Below the pieces are notes generated by a model, which had not been told where the DNA came from, did not search any database, and was given only the letters and a program-made list of their open reading frames with translations. A stretch of DNA of 64,000 nt from Linanthus parryae (taxonomy: Eukaryota > Streptophyta > Magnoliopsida > Ericales > Polemoniaceae), in the NCBI GenBank assembly GCA_023055425.1, contig JALGPY010000034.1:1244584-1308583 (forward strand), written 5' to 3'. Of this stretch, positions 56,190 to 64,000 are shown in pieces. The first letter of the stretch is position 1; each line of letters opens with the position of its first letter. A program made the translations under genes and the position numbers.

Positions 56190-57800
56190 TCAACACAGAC
56201 AGAACCTAATACTAGGGTTTACACAACAACAATCCTGCAGACTCGGATCTGGGACAGAACAAGGCAAAAGCTGGACATCACCGTACCAGAGACAGTTCAT
56301 TCGCTAGGTTACGATTAACTGGAACATCTTCTAAGGATGAATCGGCAAACTCGCCACATGCTGAAAACAGATAAGAATATGAACAAAATTAGTTCGAAGT
56401 TACCGAAATGAAGTTGAAAGCATAATAGGTATAAGTGAGCAAGAATGGTTCAAAACCAAAGCCTCTGTAAGAACACAGCTAAATCTATTCAACGTTCACC
56501 ACCACTAAAATGGTATTCAGATTGCATGTTGTGGGCAACGATGAACTCAGTTACAAATCCCAGTTACAGTTAAAGCACTGCATCAATCTTATTTAGTGGT
56601 GCTGCGATCTGCTACACAGTCATGCTACAATTTGAACATGTATTTGAGGTTAAATGCTGAGGACAACCCTGAATTCAGTTAAGATTGAGTTAACTCATAC
56701 CATAGCAACAATCTCAGACTATAGGGTGCTGCTTTTGGCTGCACGAGCAAACTACATTTTGGGCATGTATTTCAAGCCCATTTTTAAGGAATTGACAGGA
56801 AAGCCACCTCCGAATGCAGCACACAATTTACACTCAAAACAGTCCCCCAATGACGGCCAGAATCTGCAGGTCTCCCCTAACCAACATGCATTGCCTAGTA
56901 TCAAAGACAAAACCTTTACGGTCAACTAAAAGTTAAATAGCTTTATATTCCATTACATTCTTACACCATCATCAAGTTTCATCATATACTTCAACTTGTT
57001 AAAATAGTAGTATAAGAAAATGCATATATACTATATTTCACACATTTGACAAGATGGTGGTAGTATGCACGATACAAATCGGTTAATCCAGTACACACCC
57101 AGCAGTATGTATCTGCTTGTTTCTAAAAGAAGCAGTTGTGCTTGAATGTTATTATGTTAGGATACATGATAGGTATCTAGTCCGCAAATGGTGGAATTCG
57201 CCACCCAGAATAAAAATGCTCATTAGAATATTAAATAAAACAAAAAATACAATGGGTAATAGAAAATTTAATTTGTTTGTAAGCTAGCTGTGACATTCAG
57301 CTGAGTAAGATAGAGAGCATGAAAGAGTGGACCGACTCACTGGAGAGGAAATAAAACAGAATCAGCAGTTGCTGCTGTTTGGCTTGGAGGTCAAAACAGC
57401 CAGCTCCCAGTGAAAATCCAATTATGATACCAACTCCGTTTCAGCTCAAATCTCAGGCTTGCTACTTCACATATCTATCCTCCAATTGCATTTTCGGTTA
57501 GACTCCTCTAAATCTCTTTTCTCAGTTCAGCCTAGATTTTCGGTTGACGTTCTGGGATGTAGATGATACTATATGGTCACTAGAATCGTGTATGCCATCT
57601 CATTGCTAATGTGATAGTGGAAGATTTACAGTGAGTATTGTCTCAGTAATTTTATCCCATTGCTATTGAGAGAATCTTGGAGTAATTACTTTGTTATTGT
57701 GCACGACTGCACGGTGTCGCCAACAATATCTTACAAGTTACGGTACAAGATGCTCACCAACTCATACATTTTGATTAGTCATGTCTTAAATGGGAAATAA
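56190..57800 (-). repeat. Recurring module with exon-like block, downstream of gene F
   Basis: On the minus strand CTGTTTTCAG (ending 56361) precedes an open stretch CGEFADSSLEDVPVNRNLAN. Further on, the doubled ~150-base unit (TTGTGGGCAACGATGAACTC...GTGCTGCGATCTGCTACAC) and the TACTTTGTTATTGTGC...CGCCAACAATATCTTAC segment match 22540-23810 and 48480-49680. It lies about 2.9 kb downstream of gene F and could hold its last exon. Confidence 0.6.
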
Positions 57801-58069
57801 CCCCTGGTACCTCAAAGTACGCATCACAAATTATAAGATATAATATGATTAACAGACCAGTCACTAAAACACACATGTATTCATCTACTACATGAGTTTA
57901 CTAAATACAGTGCATATACAACAAAAATCAAGAACTAGTATATGAACTGCTAGGTACTAGAAGTCTAGAATACATAGAGTAGATTACTAGATTAGTTGGT
58001 CAAATTACTTTTAGGAGCGAGTATTCTCATACAAGCATTATAGTAAGGAGTCAATATTTCCTAAGCCTC
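57801..58069. other. Intergenic, nothing recognised
   Basis: AT-rich sequence without supported features. Confidence 0.35.
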
Positions 58070-59223
58070 ACCACTATGGATGAATGTCCTTAAGGTTATG
58101 TTTTTCATACTACTTACGCTATCTAAATTCCCATATGCTTTCATATAAATATGCAATTATGTGTATATCCATTTACGCTATACTTAAAGATTATTGGATA
58201 TACACATAGAATTACAGTATGCACTGAGATTCATCGGGATAGGGATATCAAGAGAGACAAAATATAAAATAAAATATATAGGTGATTTGTGAATTGAGTA
58301 CAACGAATGCGAGAAACACACTTTTGCTTGAACAACCTTCATACTAACAAATTTTCCCTCTTTGAGGTTGCCCAGAGCTCTTCTTTACTCATGACAACTC
58401 TATTTGTATATTCTTAGCAAATGCTAATCTCTTCCATGTGTCACCAAATGAAGAATTTCGAGAGGGGTCTAAAAAGGTGGTATTTCGAAGGTTTAAAATT
58501 TTAATGTGTCTTTGGAAACGCAATTTCTTGCATACTGGCTGGCTTTTTGGCTGATTTTCTCTTGTAATGGTACATGGTAAAGCTTGGCTAGTAAGAAGTA
58601 CAAATTTACCGTTTGCAAATGGGAAAACCTTTGATAAAAGGTAATTATTACCTACTTTGATATCCGTTAAAAGAATGACAGAAATTAGACAACTTGAACA
58701 CAGCAAAGAAGGGAAGGATGTCGTATATAGCAAGCGAATTACTCAAGTTACTGAGGGGGGTGGTTAAAGAGATTCTTGGAGATGTTATGGTCGTTCAGAA
58801 CATGAAAACAAATCAAGTTTGTTGGTAGCTCTGGGCTCCTCTTTATTTCCTATTCATTTTTTCCCAATTTTCCTACTTCAACAATACATACCCGCTCTTG
58901 AAAACAAGAACAAAAAAAACATACATACTCGACCTTTGTTCTTAGTAGGAATGACCCTTTAGGATTCTTGTTAATAATCATCATATTATACTTAACCAGT
59001 AGTATTCATCGGTTGTCATGTTTTTTTTGGTTCGCCATGAGGATGCGCCATATTTTCCACAATGGAAGTGGATTAGAAAACATATCAAGTTTCTCTTGGA
59101 TCCATAATCAGTTCAGTCATATAAAGAGCATAAGTAAAACAGCATTAAAAAAAGCAAGAACAAACTCGGTAAAAAGATATGGCCATACATTTATAGAAGA
59201 AGAAAATATATAACGAGTTTTTT
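58070..59223. repeat. Duplicated F-box 3' flank (copy 2; partner 60648-61620)
   Basis: Matches 60648-61620 in order: GATGAATGTCCTTAAGGTTAT, CAATTATGTGTATATCCATTTACG-like, GAGGTTGCCCA, TTTCTTGCATACTGGCTGGCTTTT, CAAATGGGAAAA, AAGGGATG-like, and ATGACCCT. The spacing implies a tandem duplication of about 2.6 kb around gene F. A weak 114-residue minus frame here (58389-58733) has no counterpart in the other copy and is not called. Confidence 0.75.
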
Positions 59224-59225
59224 AC
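59224..59225 (-). other. Splice-donor-like GT just after the stop of gene F
   Basis: On the minus strand the coding end reads CAATTAATAAG followed by GTAAAA. The same position is a donor-like word in P2, P4, C and D (ATC(A/G)G then GTA or GTG) and a GC version in A and B. Confidence 0.5.
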
Positions 59226-59229
59226 CTTA

Positions 59230-60531
59230 TTAATTGAGTAGTGCAAGGGTCTCACTGTAGAGGAAGGTGTGCCTGCCACTGTTTCTCTTCCAGAACTTGT
59301 GGGTCTGCTCAGTCTCTGGATCATACAAGTACGAAGAGCTGTTCGGAGCCTTATCCAAGAGTATCAAATCTTTGTTATCATTCCTGAAAAACCCTACACC
59401 CCATCTAATTGTAAAAGGTTTACAACTCAGCAGTTTAGACCAGGAGTGGTTGTTGTCACCACCACAATCATTCAACACCCAGACATCAACCTCATCAAAG
59501 TAAATATGAGAACCAGTGCGCAAATGGGCAAATATTGTAAGAGATCCATTGTAGGCAGTAAGATGATAGTAATTATAGACGGGGCTGGATGGCACCTCAA
59601 TCCTTTTAAAGACCTCGTCATTCATGTTATAACTTAAAATGTACGAATCTTCTCGATCAAGACTGATTCCAACCTGATTCTCCATTATGAAATTACTACT
59701 ACGAATGAGAGTTATATGCCAATGAATGTAGCCATTCACACATGTGGCGACACGAATAGCACTGCAATCACTTGAACCACTTACCCGGATGCGATAAGGG
59801 ACAGGTATATTCTTCTCCGTCCACGAATTAGTAGCAGTAGAGAACACATTGACCTGCGCCCTAGTCTCTCTCTCTTCTGTAACAGTAAATCTAATTTGTG
59901 CAACCTTAAAAGCATTTGTGGCTGGATCGAAGCAAAATCCAGAGCCATACCAACTCCCCTTTTTGATAAAATCCATGTCAGATGAAGCTGGACCCTCCAT
60001 TGGGGCATCCCCGATTTCCCTAAGCTGTCTAGTGGCAGGGTTCCAAAGTGCATACTTCTGTGGGCGTTTTGAGAGAGATAAGCAAACCACTCCATTGAAA
60101 CAGCCCAACATTTCAACATAATCGAGGTGACCATGAAAAGTCAGCTTCTTAGTGATCCCACCCAATCCGAAACACAGGGTAGTCTTTAGAGGACTTACAA
60201 GAGTTTGATGCCTAATGCAAATATGGTTTTTCTTAGACGAATACAACAAGATGAAAACTTGGTTGTTCTTCTTAGGGTGGCTGTGCTTATAGTGCATAGT
60301 GATCAAGTTATGAGAGATGATAAGTGAGTACCAGAACTTGGAGACACACTTGAACCGTAAGAGGGATTTCACCGGCAGTCTCGCCAGGATCTCAAGTGTA
60401 ACATCTTCGGCGAACTCTTTCTTCAATACCTCACCGTCTTCTTCTTCTTCTTCAGGAGGATGAGGAGGAGGAGCACCTGAAGGAACAATAAGAGCTGCTT
60501 CTGTGGAGGAAGAACTCATACTCCTCTTCAA
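59230..60531 (-). CDS. F-box protein with FBA domain, type II (gene F)
   Basis: An intact 433-residue frame, the longest of the cluster. A disordered N-terminus (SSSSTEAA, PPPHPPEEEEEDGE) precedes the F-box at about residues 40-80 (FAEDVTLEILARLPVKSLLR, SKFWYSLIISHN). The FBA domain runs from about residue 135 to the end (LGCFNGVVCLS, YALWNPATRQLREIG, SGFCFDPATNAFKVAQ, STATNSWTEK, CVNGYIHW, MNDEVFKRIEVP, VDVWVLNDCGGDNNHSWSKL, FLYSETLALLN). Two stops in a row end it. The start is the first ATG in the frame, and an acidic extension is plausible for this type. Likely an SCF substrate receptor; target unknown. It is the only intact type II gene besides A, and its flanks are tandemly duplicated. 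Confidence 0.94.
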   Translation of the reverse strand: MKRSMSSSSTEAALIVPSGAPPPHPPEEEEEDGEVLKKEFAEDVTLEILARLPVKSLLRFKCVSKFWYSLIISHNLITMHYKHSHPKKNNQVFILLYSSKKNHICIRHQTLVSPLKTTLCFGLGGITKKLTFHGHLDYVEMLGCFNGVVCLSLSKRPQKYALWNPATRQLREIGDAPMEGPASSDMDFIKKGSWYGSGFCFDPATNAFKVAQIRFTVTEERETRAQVNVFSTATNSWTEKNIPVPYRIRVSGSSDCSAIRVATCVNGYIHWHITLIRSSNFIMENQVGISLDREDSYILSYNMNDEVFKRIEVPSSPVYNYYHLTAYNGSLTIFAHLRTGSHIYFDEVDVWVLNDCGGDNNHSWSKLLSCKPFTIRWGVGFFRNDNKDLILLDKAPNSSSYLYDPETEQTHKFWKRNSGRHTFLYSETLALLN

Positions 60532-60647
60532 TCTCTCTTCGTCTTCGTTCTTTGTCTTCGTCTTTCTTCAACAATAGAATCTGTAGACGAGGAAAGAATC
60601 CATAATCGTCAGTCTCATTCAGAGAAGATGCATTTCCTCTACCACCA
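60532..60647. other. Upstream region of gene F
   Basis: Contains a CTTCGTTCTTTGTCTTCGTC pyrimidine-rich stretch expected in a 5' UTR. No clear TATA box. Confidence 0.35.
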
Positions 60648-61620
60648 TTGATGAATGTCCTTAAGGTTATATAATTCATACTACTTGCACAATCTAAATT
60701 CCTATCAGCTTTTGTATAAATATGCATTTACACATATATCCATTTACGTTATCCTAAACAACTATCGTATCTACACAAACACAATTACTACATCCATTGA
60801 GATTCAGCAGGCTAGAGATATCAAGAAAGACAAATAATAAAATAAACAGATTATTTGTGTATTGAGTACAATGAACGTGAGAAACACACTTTTGATCGAA
60901 AGACCTTCAAACTAACCATTGTTCCTCTTTGAGGTTGCCCACAGTTCTTTACTCATAAATAAAATCATGTCAGCTACTTCAAAATACTTGAATGCAAGAG
61001 AGGCGTCAAAAAAAATGAGGGATTTCAAAATACAAAATTTTGGAGTGTCTTTGTGAATGCAGTTTCTTGCATATTGGCTGGCTTTTGGCTGATTTTCTCC
61101 TAGGCTTGGCTAATAAGAAGTTCAAAGTCGTCGTTTGCCATTGGGAAAAGTCTTTTTATAAAAAGTAACTATTACCTACTAATATATCGAATAAAACAAT
61201 CACAGAAATCGGACAACTTGAATGCAACAAATAAGGGATGTTGTCTAAAACAAACAAATGACTCAAGTTACTCAGGGAAGTGGGGTTAAGGGATTCTTGC
61301 GGATTTTAAGGTTATTCAGACCTTGCAAGCAAGCAATCAAGTTTGTCGGTAGCTGTGTTCTCCTATTTATGTCCCAGTTTCTTTTTCTTAATTTTCCAAC
61401 TTCAACAAATGCAACTCTTCTTGAAAACAAAAACAAAGAAAACAACCTTCATTCTTAGGAATGACCCTCTGGGACAGCTGTTAATAGTCTTCATATTATA
61501 CTTAGACAGAACAATATTCATTTGTCATCAGGTTTTTTTTATGCACCATAATTGTCACATAGAATTCCCACAATTAGAAAACATATATCAAGTTTCTCAT
61601 GGATCCACAATTAGTTCATT
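60648..61620. repeat. Duplicated F-box 3' flank (copy 3)
   Basis: Homologous to 58070-59223. Its F-box coding part would be expected at about 61.65 kb, but a LINE ORF1 begins there instead, so the LINE probably inserted at or near that boundary. Confidence 0.7.
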
Positions 61621-61658
61621 TATGTGGAATTTTCTCTCTCTAGAATGTGACTCTCTTG

Positions 61659-63296
61659 ATGGCCTCTTTCACGTTTTCTCAACCGCCTTCCCCGCCGGAG
61701 TTTTCTGTTGGATCTCCGGCGAATTTCGTTCGTAATCAGTCTAATTTCAAACGACGTTTTGTTTTTGGTTCGACTATGGATGAGGAAGATGAATCAGTTA
61801 CCGGAAATCGCACGTTTAGCGAAGCTCTGCTTCAGCCCCATCCGAAGGGGATCTACATGGATGAAGATCCGTTTCCGATTGAGGACAAACACGAAGCCAC
61901 CGGAGTTACCTCTGAGATCTCGGCCGATGGGCGTGTCTGCGTCCGTATCTCAGGCTTCTCTCTTAGAAAGCTGCATCAACCTTGGAGTCGTGCTTTGATA
62001 GTTCGGGTTATGGGCAAAGAGCCTCTCTATCGGGTCCTCCATGACCGATTGACTGCACAGTGGAAGTTGAGCTCTGGTTTTGAGTTAACTGACATTGATA
62101 ACGGATGCTATTGCGTTCGTTTTTTCCGGCGAGAAGACTATGAGCATGTTTTGCTTAACGGACCCTGGATGGTGCAGGGGAAGTATCTAACGGTTCAACG
62201 ATGGGTTCCCCATTTCGATCCGTTTGCGCCGGGTGTAACAACTACGCGGATCTGGATCCGGTTGAAGGGTCTTCCGGTGGAGTATTTTGATGAAGACGTG
62301 TTGATGGATGTTGGCCGGAATTTCGGCAGTTCCATCAAGGTGGATTGGCTTACTGTTGCTGCTTCTAGGGGCAAATACGCTCGGATTTGTGTGGAGGTTG
62401 ATCTTCAGACGAGTTTGAAGCCAGAGATCTGGGTAAATGATAAACGGATTCCGGTGGAATACGAAGGATTGGGGACGATTTGTTTTGACTGTGGCGTCTA
62501 TGGCCATCGGAAGGAGGCCTGTCCGCGGCAGAACCCTCCGACGGGGATGCAGGAGGATGCCCAGGAGACCATGGCGGAGGCTACTGCCTCTGCTACGGCT
62601 GATCAACCTCCGGCGCCGGAGCCGGAGAAGGAGAAAGGGTTTGGCCCTTGGATGATCGCTTCCAGAAGGAAGAAGAAAAATCAGAGCCGTCCACGTGGCA
62701 AGGAGGATGATAAGGTGCCTGCCAGTGATGTACCTGATCACAACCCTACCCTGGGTACTAAATCTATATTTGATGCTCTTCGTTCATTGGGTGAGCATAA
62801 CGGTTTGTTTGCGCCGGGTAGCAGCGAATCCTCTCCCAAGGGTCGCCCGCGTTCTGCCAGCGTGGCCACTAATGGTGCTGGCGCTGCCAATCCTAGGGTG
62901 CCACGTGGTAATCAACGTTCACAAAATTCAAACCCTCAGAATGAGAATTCGAACAGAAAGGGGAAGAACCCAGTTAACCCTAGCTCTCGTCCGCCGTTTG
63001 GTAACATCGACTGTAATCAAACTCCGGCGTCTAATTTGTTCCAATTCAAGACTCCGGCTACCTCCAGGCTAGGGTCCGTTCAGGGGTCTGGGCTGTCGAT
63101 GGGTCCTAAGTCTATTTTGACTAAGCAGGGATTGATTCCCAACAAGCAAATTCCGGTGTCTGACCGGGTTCCGCCTGTAACACCCCTTGGTTCCCAGACT
63201 TTCCGTTCCGGACCGGAGAGCCCGGGTGGGTGCTACTATAATATGAAACGGTGGAAATCAAGAACAAACACTGCCATAGATATATATTACATATGA
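61659..63296 (+). CDS. LINE (L1-type) ORF1 protein, intact to a chimeric end
   Basis: A frame of about 545 residues from ATG at 61659. The DUF4283 region runs at about residues 90-235 (WSRALIVRVMGKEPLYRVLH, CYCVRFFRREDYEHVL, GPWMVQGKYLTVQRWVPHF, RIWIRLKGLPVEYFDEDVLM, GKYARICVEVDL). It is followed by a CCHC zinc knuckle (CFDCGVYGHRKEAC). A long polar tail follows with basic patches (ASRRKKKNQSRPRGK). This is the RNA-binding ORF1 of plant L1 elements. The last 20 to 40 residues probably come from other sequence, since the DNA after about 63176-63235 does not look like a LINE. No ORF2 follows. The frame is clean, so the insertion is young. Confidence 0.85.
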   Translation: MASFTFSQPPSPPEFSVGSPANFVRNQSNFKRRFVFGSTMDEEDESVTGNRTFSEALLQPHPKGIYMDEDPFPIEDKHEATGVTSEISADGRVCVRISGFSLRKLHQPWSRALIVRVMGKEPLYRVLHDRLTAQWKLSSGFELTDIDNGCYCVRFFRREDYEHVLLNGPWMVQGKYLTVQRWVPHFDPFAPGVTTTRIWIRLKGLPVEYFDEDVLMDVGRNFGSSIKVDWLTVAASRGKYARICVEVDLQTSLKPEIWVNDKRIPVEYEGLGTICFDCGVYGHRKEACPRQNPPTGMQEDAQETMAEATASATADQPPAPEPEKEKGFGPWMIASRRKKKNQSRPRGKEDDKVPASDVPDHNPTLGTKSIFDALRSLGEHNGLFAPGSSESSPKGRPRSASVATNGAGAANPRVPRGNQRSQNSNPQNENSNRKGKNPVNPSSRPPFGNIDCNQTPASNLFQFKTPATSRLGSVQGSGLSMGPKSILTKQGLIPNKQIPVSDRVPPVTPLGSQTFRSGPESPGGCYYNMKRWKSRTNTAIDIYYI

Positions 63297-64000
63297 TAAA
63301 AGTTTCGCACATCGTCTTAAAACATTATTACACAAATTTAAAAGTCTAAGAGTTCGATTTACTAGACATGCTGATAAAACTAGGTGAGACCGCGTTTTCC
63401 CCGTCCTAAGCCAAGCCTTCTCCATCTAGACCTGCGGTGGGAATTAAAACAGGAACCGCAGTTTCTAAAGTCAGCAATGAAATACTGAATGAGTAACACC
63501 CAAGCATGTAAATCGGGAACGAGGTATTTTAACTCAAGTAATAATAATAAATGGACGAAGAGTAAATATTTCACAAGTATTATCTTCAAATGGAAATACA
63601 GCGGAAGTAAAAGACACTGCAATAGTAAGACATTTCCGAGTTCTCGTAAGTTTTCAGAAAATCTCCATTAATCATAATTAAATCCATATCCAATATCCAA
63701 ACCATTTAATCTCCATATTTCCATGTCCATTAATATCCAATATCCAGACCATAAAATCCATTAGTTGATACGGGGAAGAATAATCCATCACAAGCATCCA
63801 AGACCTTAAGTGCCGGCACCCCCCTAAGACTTCTTGCGGCCAGAGAGGTGAGTACATGGAGCGACCCGGCAGGTTGCGACCGGGTTAAAGTACACAGGCC
63901 GAGTGGACAAAGCCAACACGACAATAATAATCACAGGCCGAGTGGACGAAGCCAACACGACAATAATAATCACAGGCCGAGTGGCTAAAGCCAACACGAC
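63176..64000. other. Unidentified sequence joined to the LINE, possibly an LTR element
   Basis: TGTAACACCCC at 63176 is a common start of plant Ty3/gypsy LTRs. The following sequence is AT-rich, then GC-richer, with no coding frame, and ends in a 39-base tandem repeat at the window edge. The right boundary is not in the window, so the identity is open. Confidence 0.35.
63893..64000. repeat. 39-bp tandem repeat running off the window
   Basis: Units start at 63893, 63932 and 63971: CACAGGCCGAGTGGACAAAG then CCAACACGACAATAATAAT, with two-base variants. The third unit is cut by the window end, so the copy number is unknown. Confidence 0.95.

Noticed and set aside
58389..58733. A 114-residue minus-strand frame
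   Set aside because: It lies in duplicated flank sequence; the partner copy at 60.9-61.3 kb does not keep the frame.
11455..60531. The cluster as a self-incompatibility (S) locus with SLF genes
   Set aside because: FBA-type F-box clusters among transposons look alike; no S-RNase or diagnostic SLF motif is visible, so the label is not supported.
63893..64000. A CRISPR-like repeat array
   Set aside because: The units are directly joined without unique spacers, and the genome is a plant nuclear genome.

Overview
The window looks like nuclear DNA of a flowering plant, most likely a eudicot. It is AT-rich, gene-poor and dense in transposable elements (Ty1/copia LTR elements, L1-type LINEs, hAT, Mutator, Tourist/Harbinger and Stowaway MITEs). 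Its host genes are a local family of F-box proteins with the plant FBA-type (F_box_assoc) C-terminal domain, plus a PTI1-like kinase copy. No species-specific marker was found. There is no rRNA, tRNA or CRISPR.

Layout: 0.3-8.2 kb is an LTR element with a 5-bp target duplication and near-identical LTRs but decayed coding. 9-11.1 kb holds two MITEs. 11.4-30 kb is the first half of the F-box cluster: intact A (-), broken B (+, split by a hAT MITE), decayed P1 (-), intact C (+) and intact D (+), with LINE scraps between them. 30.7-40.2 kb is a composite copia unit: an inverted LTR, then LTR-PBS-protease-integrase, then an intronless PTI1-like kinase copy where RT/RNase H should be, then an LTR. 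The whole unit is bracketed by GTCGC. A second, younger copia element (34208-39232, minus strand) sits inside the kinase and is bracketed by CATGA. 40.7-47.3 kb is more F-box cluster: P2 (-), intact E (+) and P3 (-). 48-53.6 kb holds a duplicated non-coding module, a decayed LINE and nested hAT MITEs. 54-60.5 kb holds F-box fragment P4 (-), a Harbinger-like MITE and intact F (-). The right edge has an intact LINE ORF1 joined to unidentified sequence ending in a 39-bp tandem repeat.

The ten F-box loci fall into two types. Type I (B, C, D, E; core ELPQDAMTEILLRLPVRSL) is always on the plus strand. Type II (A, P1, P2, P3, P4, F; core EDLIVEILVRLPVKSLLRF) is always on the minus strand. Several stand as divergent II/I pairs, which suggests that a head-to-head pair was the duplicated unit. 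F-box proteins of this family are normally substrate receptors of SCF ubiquitin ligases; the targets here are unknown.

The most unusual structure is the 30708-40232 unit. It is best explained as a chimeric copia cDNA that captured a kinase mRNA during reverse transcription, gained an inverted LTR arm and integrated as one piece. The second point of interest is a conserved splice-donor-like site just after the F-box stop codons, paired in type II loci with a conserved short downstream exon-like block.
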